Of a stretch of 42,091 bases of DNA, positions 1-11,056 are shown piece after piece (positions within the stretch are counted from its first letter, which is position 1; the number at the start of each line of letters is the position of its first letter). The position numbers were made by a program, and so were the translations under genes. The notes under the pieces were generated by a model. That model was not told the origin of the DNA and searched no databases. It saw only the letters and a list, made by a program, of their open reading frames with translations. The stretch comes from Bigelowiella natans CCMP2755. Taxonomy: Eukaryota; Cercozoa; Chlorarachniophyceae. The DNA lies in contig ADNK01001473.1 of NCBI GenBank assembly GCA_000320545.1, forward strand, positions 1 to 42,091, read 5' to 3'.

Positions 1-372
1 TTTTATTATAAATCGAAGTCCCCATCAATTTATATACAATAGTGGGCGCCAAGTTCTTTTCTATCTCCCTTAGGATAGAAACCACACACACACCCACACA
101 CACACACAAGCATATGCATATATACAGAGGGGGTTTTGGGGGGGGGGGAGATTGTAATGGCAATGACGCTGAAACGACAAAATAGTGATCTGTTACTCTG
201 ATTTCTCTATCTTCTCTTGGTAGCCTATGTACAAGTATCTGAAATATCATATAATTGATTCAGGTGCTGTTTGGTGACACATATTCGGTCATTCTAAGCG
301 TAGCCTACACATGCCCTTTTCCCCCTCCTTCACAACTCATGATACCCTTAACACGACTCCTATGTCTAGTTG

Positions 373-443
<71 letters not shown>

Positions 444-588
444 TCATCGCATGTGGAAAAGATAGATAAAATACTGGGATGATTGGACGTCGTTTCTCTG
501 AGTAGAACTCCATCTTTGTCTCGAAGTTTGCCTAAATTGGAAATAATCACAAAATGTGTACTTGGAGGTATATGTAGCTGGTTCCAAG

Positions 589-665
589 AGAGGTGGGAAA
601 GAAAGAAGAAGAAGAATACGAAGCATAGAGAGGTGGGAAAGAAAGAAGAAGAAGAAGAATACGAA
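589..665. repeat. Tandem duplication of about 38 bp
   Basis: The purine-rich block starting agaggtgggaaagaaag near 589 is repeated from about 627. The second copy has one extra GAA. Both copies end in the same ataCGAAGCAT stretch. It looks like a recent slippage or duplication event in non-coding DNA. Confidence 0.75.
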
Positions 666-1107
666 GCATATATACCCGAAATGAGAGAATGAGATAGACG
701 CTAGTGGGCAGGAGATATCATTTCTTTATTGTTTCAAATATTTAAATTTACGAGAAATGCATCATTACCCGCCATTGACACATCATCTTCGCTGATCTCC
801 CACGGCTTGTTGGTCTAGAATGCGTCGTGGGTTCCATTGTTGGTTCCAAATGGAGAAATGATATTTTATCGAGACTGTATGCAGAGAAAGTGTTAAGGGT
901 AGTTAGTACCTTAAGCTCATTATTGTACCTATAGAAGAAACTCATTGTGGTGCTTCACAAAATACAACTTCAAAACACCTCCAAATCATCTCTCTACAAA
1001 ATTAAGTCCTCATCCGAGCATACCAGACAAAGCCATTCTCGTACACTTTGAGGCAATATGGAGATTTTAATCCATCATAGCACACCTTTGAGACGAACAA
1101 CAGACAT

Positions 1108-1189
1108 CATCAAGAAATCAATAATTCATGCTCCTCGTTGTGAGTTTTCATCAAGAAATCAATAATTCATGCTCCTCGTTGTGAGTTTT
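1108..1189. repeat. Exact 41-bp tandem duplication
   Basis: The 41-bp unit beginning catcaagaaatcaataattc at 1,108 is repeated without change from 1,149 to 1,189, and the first bases of a third copy (catcaa) follow. Both orientations contain stop codons, so it is probably non-coding. Confidence 0.85.
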
Positions 1190-1635
1190 CATCAACAAGG
1201 AGTGATGATGCAGACGAGTGCATTGTAGTAATTGCTGGAAAATTAATAAGTGGTGTATATAAATGCTAATGACACAAACTACGACGATAATGACTTTATG
1301 AATGATATTGATGATCTGAACGACGATGTATCATTGAAATAACCATCTTCTGCATATTTTTAATAACAGCAGCACTACTACATACTTACTACTCTCCTCC
1401 TACTAAGATGATACTACCTGCAATTTCCATACTCCAGGAATAGGAAGCGATTTGCACAATAAGTAGTTGCGCTGCTACGAGGGCGGCAATAACAATAACA
1501 ACAACAATCACAAAAAAACAAAATTTTGAAAATATTTATTTGCAATAAGGAGTGGGGAAATCAGGTGATGAGTGATGGAGGAGTACAACAAAAGGAAGGA
1601 GAGTAATGGGTACTACTACTTTCAAATAGCATTTA

Positions 1636-2657
1636 TTAGGTTTTCATTGTGTGATCAACAATGACCTTGCTAAAGTCTTGACCATTACTGTATCCTTCAT
1701 CATATAGGATTTCAATCTTGGCTTTTCTAATGGTGCTACTACTATAGTTTCTCATGATTGGGTTCTGACTGTTTGATTTATGGACCATCATCCCTCTACT
1801 ACTTATTATTGTACGCCGAAGGATAAACCGATGGCCTCTTCCGTGCATGATTAAATAGTGGAGACCTCCACTTGATGTCACCTCCATTTTCGTCTGCATT
1901 CCTCCTATTTTACTAATTAATCATGCAATATCCGAGCACAAAAAAAGCATTAGGTACAGTAGGGAGGAGGATGAGAGGGAGACAATGACAACAAATGAGG
2001 CTCGAAAAAGATTTATCTTTATGATGCATGCCCCTCCTCCTTCCTTGATATTGTCTCCATCAATCAATATAAACAACACACACGCACAAACTGCTAACAC
2101 CTCTTGGCAATATGGTCCAGTATATTAAACATACCTAGAGACAAGAAAAGGAAGAAGGAAGAAACAAACTCTGTCACCACCAGAGAAGGAGTAGGAAATA
2201 GGACAAGTATATAATATATCATGTAACCATCATCATCATCATTATCATCATTCATTGTCATCATATAGCACTATCATCACCACCACCACCACCAAAACTT
2301 TTGATTTTCTATATTACAGCATAAAGTTGATTATTACTGACCGCCATCTTTAGAGGATGCTAGGTAGTAGTGATGATCATCAGAATCATCATCACCGTCA
2401 TTATCCTTTGGAGAGAAGGGGGAAGAGGAAGAGTAGCTACTTGCAGAATTTTTCCTCATGCGAATACAAACTAATGAATAACAACAATAAGAAGAAGATG
2501 AACAAAGGCGGCAGCAGCAGCAGCAGACGAATAGGTGATTAATACGTATTGGTTCCAGAACTACAACAACATGGAGGAGTAGCGGGGCATAGTAGCATTA
2601 CGAGTAATATAAACAACTTATCTTCACTAAGGTGCTGCAGCGTTGTTTATCTATAGG

Positions 2658-2703
<46 letters not shown>

Positions 2704-3490
2704 TCATGGCTTGTAGTTATGTAAAGAAGTCCTCATAAAGGAGCAGCGTAAGATTAGTAGAGATAATATAATGGCTGCTGTATCGCCACTGCCACCGCCC
2801 CCACTACTATTGCTGATGAGATTGTCATCTAGCCATTACCATCAATATCCCTTTTCGAGACTGTTGTAGAAAGAATGTTCCAGCTGATAGATAAATAATG
2901 ATGATAATAAAGGAGGAGGAGAGAAAGAACAAGGGTTAGCATGCGTCATCTTCCAAAATAAGAAGTCGTACAATATAATTCTGGATGATTACTACAATCA
3001 TGATTGCCGCAGAGCAGGTATATACGTATATTTACTAATTTTTTGTGTGAAAATGTGCTGTTGTAGCCATATTGTGTACGACCGAGTTTTTATCTTTTTA
3101 ACGGTTATTCCTATCTCAGCCCCCGATGGTGATGCTTGTGGCGACTCACCACACTGACTAGCTACCTGATAAAAAAACAAGAATATTTGACGTAAATAGT
3201 CGCTTTAACTATAACAAATAATAATATAATAAGTTACACCATCATTGTTATCAGCTATCTTAGGACAAGGGCAATAGATTAAATGAAGCAGAACGAATCA
3301 ATATAAATCTTCCTCCTCCTCCTCTCTTTATCTTGTCTCACAAATATTCTGTTTCTATTCTCACATGAACACAATTCTTCTAGTATCTTTGACCCAAAAA
3401 CATCAAAGTGGTGTAGCACCAACATTTATTGCTAATATCACCTTCCTCGTCTTGAAAGAAGATGAAAAGCAGGCAAATGGTGATGATGGG

Positions 3491-3522
<32 letters not shown>

Positions 3523-4183
3523 GTGATAATCATCGGCCCCAGCACCAACTTGATGGAACAATGCACTCTAATGTTTACATTAGTAATCTAATGAGGCAAT
3601 TAGCCAATAATAACAGCCGACTCCTTATGATAATTAAATAAGTAGGTTTGGTAGTAAGTGTGTACGTACTAGTTTGATAGTTACAGTAGTAGTTATAGTA
3701 GTAGTAGCAGTAGCAGTGGTAGTACCCGTATGGTTGGTGGTGGAAAGAATCCCTTGTTCCCCATAATCCATAAATCAGTGCCACCACAAGGAGTAGAGGA
3801 GGAGGAGGAGGAGGAGAAGGAGGAGGAGGAGACATTAACATTGCGTTGGTGCAATGTTAGATGATGGGTGGCGGCAGAGGTATCAGCAGCCTAAAGCAAA
3901 GGATATCATTATAATATCACAACTAAATAATATTTTCACACTTTGGAATAGTGCTACATACATACATACATAAATACATACATACATACATACATAATTT
4001 GTGCTTGTACTAGAAAAGCCTGAGGGTTATAACTTTGATTTTACTGACTGGTGTCGTTGAGCTACTAATATCGTCTTCTTTGTGTAGTATCTGCTTGTTG
4101 TTGTAAGTGCTGTCATTGTCCTTCTTTTTGTAGTAGTAGCATTCTATATTTTCTGGATTGCCTGGTAACCATGAGCAATGATA

Positions 4184-4221
<38 letters not shown>

Positions 4222-4327
4222 TCATGTGGGTGTGATGATAAGATATAGTAGTTGATACACTACTACGCTCATGTGGGTGTGTTTGCTATACACATATAAA
4301 CAAACCGCCACAAATTATTTGATCCAC

Positions 4328-4367
<40 letters not shown>

Positions 4368-4397
4368 TAGAAACATATACTTATAGTTTTATACACA

Positions 4398-4471
<74 letters not shown>

Positions 4472-6691
4472 ACTATAAATGTAGAATATGGCCGCTCTAT
4501 TGATGATTTTATCTTCTCTCCACCCTCTTGCAGGGCGTGTCTCTCTAATGCCAACTTCGCATTCTTCTAATTTCTCATTATTTTTTTCTTCTTTGTCTGG
4601 ATCGTTAGTTGTAACCTAGAACCCATCCACCATGATCGAAGAATACCTGTTTTCCATAAACAAACCATTTTTTATGGAAGTGATGGTGGTGGTGGGGGTC
4701 AAAGGAGTGCTGCAAAAGTAAACAGCTCTATGGAAGTGGCGTGTGATCATGATGATAATCGATTTATATCGTCTTGTGTTGTTTTGTGGAGATGATAAAT
4801 ATCAAAGAAAATCAAAGATAAAACATGCTTAAAACAACTGCATGCAAGAGTTTAATTTTTCATCTCTGATTTCCACAGATACAACCAACAGGTTCTCCTT
4901 CCGTCCATTCTTCTTTCGTTCTATGATGATTCATTCACACAGTATGATTCATGTTGTTGTAATACTGTGTTACCTTTAAACCGTAGCCTGTTGTTTTAGG
5001 TACATAGTTGTTGTAGCTGTTGTTGTTGTTCAGGAATCCTTCCTCTTCTTCATTGTAGTAGTACCTTCCATGGCAGCATTCTTGAGCTGCTGCTGCTGCA
5101 TCTGTTTCTTCTTCCAGTTGTTGCTCATAAATTGGTCTACCATTCATGGTTTCTCTCGTCATCAGGTACCTGTCATCAATAGAGGAAGGAAGAGGAGGAG
5201 GAGGAGGAGGAGGAGGAGGAGGAGAAGAAGAAGAAGGAAAAAGAACGATAAAACAAAATAGTGAGTGGTACGGCATAAAAATATTTAAACAACCTGGATG
5301 ATGCTATAATGAATGGAACAAGATATACTACCGAGCTGCTCGGTTTCAGAGTGTATGTGTGTATGCGAGTATGGTGTGTGAGTAGTCATTATCAATAAAT
5401 TAACACAATTGATTGCTCTGAATGACGACAACGGAGATAATTGAGATAATAGCATTAGTAATGGATATGTTGTATTCTTTTATTTTACTGCTCATTATCA
5501 TCATCATCATCATCTATCATTTACAAGCCATTGCAGCCTCTTGATCCAGCACCGAGTACCCAGTACCCAACACGGGCATATCTAGAATTTGTTGTCATCG
5601 ATATAACACGTTCAGAGGAGGTGATACATACTACAAGTCGATATGTATACAGAAGAAAATGGTACTACTTACTTACAAGTGTTGTTTATTCGAGGTTTTT
5701 GATAATAGGTGCTGCTGATGTTATAAATGTAGCTGCTGTATGGCCTGAAAGACGACGATAATAATAATACAATACAGTGTAGTAATCCCTCTCCCCCCTG
5801 CTCCTATTGTGCTTACTCTTTCCCTTCAAGCTCAGAGTGGAGCTCATTGGTTAAATCTTCTGCAACCTACAATGTGACATATAATAGAAATGTGTAGAAC
5901 TATTGTATAAATTACTATGCATTAACGACAGCCCTTATTCCTTTTCCAATATTTTGCAGACCCATCTTGATACATACATACATGCATGCATACATACATA
6001 TTGGTTACTTTTGTACCTCTTTGCATTTTGATATTGCGTCGTCGATCAATTTTCGGCGTTTATCATCAAGAACATCAACCAACTCAAACACGGGGTTTGC
6101 CATAATTTTTCTCTCTTCTTGAAGCTTTCGCACAAATTGTGTCGTTCGAAGCCCATCATCCTCAAAATAGTAGGATGATGCTGATTTCTCATCATCACCA
6201 TTTTCTTTGGCAGTATGATGACCCGAAGCTCGAGCCTCCGATGTTGCTAAGTGGTCAATCAGTTTCGTATTTTTCTTCCTCCAGGTAACAACTTTAGCTG
6301 CTGCTTTAGCAGGTTGGGAGCTTGATGCAGATGCAGTCGTATCCTCTGCTCCTGTAATCACTCCTCCTCCTCCTCCTCCTCCTCCTCCTTGTGATCGAAT
6401 TCTTCGTGGTTCTTCATTACACATGAATAGCACACATTATTGGGAGTCGTAGTAGTTGTAGAAGTAGTAGAAGAAGACGAAGAAAGAGAAGAAAAAGAGA
6501 TACAAAAAGAGGATGGCTGGTTGGTAGTAAAAATGAGTTGTTTATACGCATGTAACCTAATCTTTGCCATCAAGAGTATGGCTAAGAATAGCATAATCGT
6601 ACGTATTATTCTTAATATCACCACGAGCAACTGGTGGAAGCCGGTCATCGAGATGGCCTTTGTTGTGTTTGTTGTCATCTCTTTTAGCCAT
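1636..6691 (-). CDS. Unknown protein with a GxGxxGCNG...NGRPIY beta module
   Basis: I do not recognise the family. Exons that join in phase on the minus strand are 6691-6622 (tentative start, MAKRDDNKHNKGH), 6351-6017, 5866-5817, 5744-5677, 5630-5525, 5169-4974, 4709-4616, 4161-4049, 3890-3726, 3165-3026 and 2883-2840, about 460 residues. The 3' end is uncertain: an exon may start at 2560, and the last exon is probably about 1893-1636, ending at the stop at 1636. Residues 25-151 are charged and helical. Around 195-225 is GYWVLGAGSRGCNG followed by NGRPIYEQ, then FFDHGGWVLG near 297-307 and DLWIMGNKGFFPPPTIR near 383-399. This spacing resembles a small aromatic beta repeat (GxG...VNGxY...NGRPxY...WxL...YY...PP) that I associate with many protist proteins of unknown role. 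Between these motifs are Asn, Glu, Ser, Tyr and His runs encoded by microsatellites. Exons 6351-2840 are well supported by phase; the ends are not. Confidence 0.6.
2664..2701. repeat. (TA)n tract in an intron of the unknown minus-strand gene
   Basis: A pure TA repeat between the exon ending at 2840 and the tentative exon starting at 2560. Confidence 0.85.
4183..4470. repeat. Cluster of (TA)n, (CA)n, (TA)n(TG)n(GA)n tracts
   Basis: TA at about 4184-4219, CA at 4331-4364, then TA, TG and GA from about 4404 to 4470. All lie in the intron between exons 4709-4616 and 4161-4049 of the unknown minus-strand gene. Confidence 0.85.
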
Positions 6692-7176
6692 AATCGTTGT
6701 CACGACGCACGCTTAAAGGTAGGCAGTTGTATTGCTTATCAGCTCACCGTGCACCGATATGATCAATCTGAGGATGAAGAGTATTTCCCTGGTTAACTCA
6801 TCGTCATCATCATCATCAATATCATCATCGTCATCACCGCTTGTCTGTGCATTCCGTCACCCATTCATTTGAATTTCAAAAATACCCCCGAGGTGCACGT
6901 ACGACGACGACAACCGATTTCAGGTGGCAAGGCAAGTCGTTCAAAGGAAACCCTGTGTTTTTCAAATAATTCTGTAATTTTTTAGCTGAAGTTTATAGCT
7001 GATGGTCCACATTACCCAAAACGAATGGCGTTTCATCATGTGCGACATAGTGAAAATAGCTCCTCAAAACCCAACTCAGACCTGCAAGATCCTTTCACAT
7101 TGTTGTTCCACCCAACATTCAAGCATCCAAGGACTCGAAGAAGGACTCCAAGGACTCCAAGGACTCCAAAACTCAC
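6692..7176. promoter_or_regulatory. Divergent spacer between the unknown gene and the membrane-protein gene
   Basis: This spacer of about 480 bp lies between two probable start codons pointing outward, so it should hold both promoters. I see TCATCA-type repeats at 6800-6835 and a short ggactccaa minisatellite at about 7129-7168 just before the plus-strand start. I see no clear TATA box. The open frames here look accidental. Confidence 0.4.
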
Positions 7177-8551
7177 ATGTCGGCTATAGGCAGAAGAACA
7201 AAGGATGATTCTGGAACATATGCTTCAAATAAAAATATCGCGCGAATCGCTACTTCAGGAACAGAATCGAAGGAAAATCTACCACTTGCGGAGCAAAGAA
7301 GCGGCTCCGCTAGGCAACAAGAGAGACCTCAAACGAAATTAAATCGAATCGATTCAGTTCTGATTGCAGAGGGAAAATCTACTGTGGAAATTTGTTTTTG
7401 CTATTGTAAGCAGATCGCGATTGGGTCTGCAGAGATCTCGCATGCCCTCATACAGGTTCATTAACTCTCTCACAGCATTTCTTTTTGTTTTTATCAAATT
7501 CGGTTTGATTCTCTTGAAGGTTCGTCAGGACGTTAAGGTCAAGAAAAGTGCTTATTCGGCCGCTTTATTCTGGGTGTATCTTTATCTCTTGAAAATACCC
7601 GTGGAGTTCATAAACTACTTGTACATCGTCTACTCATTAGAAATTTTCTCATTAATATGCATTCTTGATGTGTTTGATATCGGGACGGATGTACTGTTAC
7701 TGCTTCGATTTCGGAATGAGGGCATTGAAATAGTAGGCTGGTTGGTTGTTGCAATCATATTTGGAGTGTGGAACCTTGTCTATGAAGTTGTCATGGTCTC
7801 TAGAGGACGACGATATACCGCAAAGCATCAACAAGTATGCGTTCATGATAAACTGGTATCAAAGCGATTTAAGCATGGAGGCCTGATAGAAGAATTGAGG
7901 GGATCTGCTTTATTTCTTCATTCTGTGGGACTTATTTCAAGAAATCTTTCCGAAGACACACTAATCATGATCGTAGCTTTGCTTCGTGGGCAGAGAATCG
8001 TCGGAATCCAAGAGCAAATATCCTTCGCTACAACGTTATTCTTTGTTGGCTATGCAATTGCCCATCTATGGCAAGGAATTGCGGTAGTGATAGGGTGGTT
8101 GGTCGATCATATTGGAAGAAAAGTAGATGATGGGGAAAAGACAAATGAGGGTGTTTCGTACATGATTGTCGCTTTGTCGGTCTCTTCGCTAACCTTTGGA
8201 AGCACCGTTGCACTATGGGGAAATGTGATTAACCTATTCTTCACTGACATAAGTACTTCAGATGTCCAGCGAGGATTTTTGCATACTGCTGGGGCTCTCA
8301 TTAGTATTGCAGCGGCTTTCTCGTTGCTGGTGTTACAATTTTTTGTCCCCGTCTTTGTAGATGACGACCCTGAATGCGACCCTCTGGGACCATTTTCTTG
8401 TCTACCGAAGCAAACCTATGAAGATATTCGAATTGATGCTGCACTGAGACTACATGATCACATCCAGACAAGTGCGGCTCAGACTGATGCAAAGGAGGCT
8501 CATAATAGATGCGCCGATGTACTATTGTGCTGTCCAGGCTGTTCATTGTAG
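7177..8551 (+). CDS. Polytopic membrane protein, family not recognised
   Basis: My model has two exons, 7177-7405 and 7476-8551, with one 70-nt intron (donor GTAAGC, acceptor CTCTCTCACAG) joining in phase to give 434 residues. An alternative is a single exon starting at ATG 7364 or 7442 (395 or 369 residues). The first ~65 residues are hydrophilic and rich in Ser, Lys and Glu. After that come several hydrophobic segments, for example around FLFVFIKFGLILL, IFSLICILDVFDIGTDVLLL, IVGWLVVAIIFGVW, TTLFFVGYAIAHLW and ALISIAAAFSLLVLQFFVPV. A charged loop follows the fourth segment. The C-terminus ends in a Cys-rich sequence (CADVLLCCPGCSL) that might be lipidated. I know no family with this pattern. 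Codons and composition look ordinary, there are no homopolymer runs, and it is nearly intron-free, unlike the neighbours. Confidence 0.7.
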
Positions 8552-9660
8552 CTTATCTACTCGGTAGTAATGTGTACATACGCGCCCAATAAGCGGTCGG
8601 ACGCATTTGCCCCGTGTATGTACCATGATGAGCTTAGTTGTCCTCCCTCAGCAGGAAGAAGATGATAGAACTTTTAGGCTGCTTCTTGGAATGTAGAAAA
8701 ATGAATTAAAATCATGTAGTACATCGAACAGGGCCCATGCAAGGTGAGAACATACCGTTAAACAGCAGGAGCAATGCATAATCTGTGACAGATCGATGGA
8801 CACCATGCGGCACGATGACTGGCAGCAATGGTGAAAACTGTGAGCAGCAAGTGCCTAGCTGTGCTGCTAGCTAGCAGGTATTGATGATCGACAAGTCTAG
8901 ATATCGCATATATTAGATGTACGACGACCTTACTGTCTTGCCAAGCACATCTACTAGCAGATACATACCTAGATACGATACGATGACCTGCCTTGTGAGG
9001 TACACAGCCATGCTAGCATGCCATATACTAGCATGACTATCTGCATGACTATACAATGCGTTTGTGGTGGCGCTCGTCCGCGCCTGTGCTAGTGTGCGAC
9101 AAGCTAGCTGTGCGTGTCTACCACATGCATGCTCGGACAGATGTGATAAAGTGGTCACTTTTCCGATATGGTTATCCTAACATACAATGTAACTATGCAA
9201 AGCGGCGGCTACAGCGTTGAGATTGCATTCAATTTTCCCCCCGACAATTGTGTGCTTCATGCTTGCAAAATTGCAAGCTAGATGTGCACATGCGATGTAC
9301 GCACACGTACATGGCTAGATGGGCATGATGTTCAAGCTACTTGAAATCCACGTACTGCTCATTGTATCGAGTGAGGTTTGGCCCGAGATGCGATTTGAAT
9401 TGACTAGATAGATGGGGCCACATGCACCTCTAGACGACCCGCCAGATAGCATGTGGTTTTGTCTTGCGAACACAGAGCTCGTCACTCGTATATGCGCTGT
9501 GCGCTTCATCTGCAGCCCGACATCATTGCGCATCACACGTTTGCAGGGTTTGTTGGTAATCTTGCGTGACACTACTAGACTAGGATATGCGAGATCATGT
9601 ATGCACGTCTAGACGTGGTGCCTGTGTGCTGAAAAGAGTAGGCACATGTTGTCGCTCTCA
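8552..9660. other. CTAG-rich island in a convergent spacer
   Basis: This stretch between two gene 3' ends has no credible exon and almost no microsatellites. It is dense in CTAG (about 17 by hand count), GCTAGC, GCATGC and ACGT palindromes, unlike the surrounding DNA. A block at 9205-9260 starting gcggctacagcg is related to one at 22246-22300 in another convergent spacer. It may be a decayed repeat family or a 3'-end regulatory region; I cannot decide which. Confidence 0.55.
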
Positions 9661-10125
9661 TTGGTCCAACCATGATTTATTATTTGGCGCAATGTTGTCC
9701 CTGTCGGGTGCTACTTTCTAGCAAAAGCAACAATAAAAATCTAATAAACTATTTCTATCCTTACTTATCTCTCCTCCTTACTGAGAAGTGGATCGAGATA
9801 GGTTTTTTTATACCTGTCGTCGAAATGAGTAGTAGTAAACATAGTGTGAAAGAGAAGAGAAAAGATTAGTTATCTCCATACAAACTATGTCTGGTGGTAT
9901 AAAAGGTGTGTCTAGAAAGTGTAGTAGTAGTAGTAGTAGTACATCTCCCGCGTTGTCTTGCTGATCCCCTCTGTAACCTGGATGTTGGTGTCATTTCACC
10001 ATATAGTAGTAGTCCAAAAGCAATAAGAATGAGTAAATTGTATCCAACTCGTTAGATCGGATTAGTCTGGTAGTTGAGTGGTTTTTGATAAATATAAAGC
10101 ACCACCGAGAGGGAGACAAAATCCT

Positions 10126-10171
<46 letters not shown>

Positions 10172-10557
10172 CGACCCCTGTTTATACACTTCTTTCTATG
10201 ACTGTGACCTTTGATTTAGGAATTTTGGTCCACAATTCAAATTGCTCGACGCCTAATGAAAATAAGACGCAATAATATACAGAAAACATCAACGAAGGCC
10301 GTAAAAAATAATGTGACAGATATCAGAAAAAAGGTGGGTGGGGAAGAGGAGATAGAGAACCAGAGAATATTGAAGTTGAAATAGTCTTACGATCAAATGA
10401 CTATTTCCCCCCCCGTGAATTTGTTGTTCGTCGTTTGTGACAACACACAAGATAAAGTCACTCGTGCATACATGCATGCATGTATTCATTTTATGGTGAC
10501 ATTGTTTATGCTATTGTGACTACTACATCACCCACATTGTTTATGCTATTGTGACTA
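9661..10557. other. Spacer with microsatellites downstream of shikimate dehydrogenase
   Basis: No gene is supported. It contains a (GTA)n tract near 9921-9941, a (CT)n tract at about 10128-10167, and a 35-bp tandem duplication at 10501-10568 that runs into the last codons of the shikimate dehydrogenase gene. It is probably the 3' flank of that gene. Confidence 0.5.
10128..10167. repeat. (CT)n tract
   Basis: A pure CT repeat in the spacer downstream of shikimate dehydrogenase. The open frame that reads LSLSLS across it is not a gene. Confidence 0.9.
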
Positions 10558-10568
10558 TTACATCACCC
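10501..10568. repeat. 35-bp tandem duplication overlapping the end of shikimate dehydrogenase
   Basis: The unit starting attgtttatgctattgtgac is present at 10501 and again at 10536, with one C/T difference in the block that follows. The right copy includes the stop codon and last codons of the minus-strand gene, so the tail of the coding sequence is repeated just after its own stop. Confidence 0.8.
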
Positions 10569-11023
10569 ACAATTCTTTCTCTTCTGACAAGTTACTACTA
10601 CTACTACTACTATTACTACTACTACTACTACTACTACTACTACCTTGGGCAATGAGCATATCGAGTCCCTTCACAACCTTGCAACCAGCAGCTTCTGCCT
10701 TTATTGCTGTATGAAAGAAGATCAAATAATAACAACAACTTGAAGCACCCACCATCACAATTTTTATTATTACTATTATTATTATTATTTTTATGTTACA
10801 TGGTTTCGTTCTGAATATTGGACTCTATTCTCTTTCTTATTCACATTTCTCTACATATATCTTCTATATCCTCTGAGAACGTGAAACAATGCAATACGAT
10901 CAAGATACGAAGTACATTGAAAACCACCATCATTGCCCATCATCATAATTCTAGTGTAAATGATGTTTCGGCAGCGGGCAAGTAACATAGATTCTGCAAG
11001 TTTATCGTCGTTGGTTGCGAATG

Positions 11024-11056
<33 letters not shown>

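Larger units (their letters stand above)
1..1635. other. Left flank without a recognised gene
   Basis: I see no convincing exon in either strand. The stretch holds an imperfect CA tract near 82-112, a G run near 130-148, a compound (TA)n(TG)n tract at about 376-441, and two short tandem duplications listed separately. Short open frames here run through the microsatellites and show no protein family. An AATAAA-like motif on the minus strand near 728-733 could belong to a gene that I cannot otherwise see. The part next to 1,636 is probably the 3' flank of the minus-strand gene that ends there. Confidence 0.5.

Noticed and set aside
1769-1802. A possible 34-nt intron in the last exon of the unknown minus-strand gene
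   Set aside because: The phases would fit, but the frame is open without it and every other intron here is longer (smallest 42-70 nt), so one continuous exon is simpler.
2357-2542. Plus-strand open frame rich in His, Asn, Lys and Ser
   Set aside because: It is built from CAT, AAC and AGC repeats and lies inside the probable span of the minus-strand gene.
3487-3524. Regular short repeats checked as a possible CRISPR array
   Set aside because: These are simple GAT/GTA/TCA microsatellites with no spacers, in a eukaryotic context.
6440-6796. Plus-strand open frame of 118 codons
   Set aside because: It runs opposite to exons of the minus-strand gene and starts in a GAA/GTA repeat. The minus strand gives a start and splice sites that join in phase; this frame has no family features.
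10078-10275. Open frame with a long Leu-Ser run
   Set aside because: It is the translation of the (CT)n tract, with no other support.
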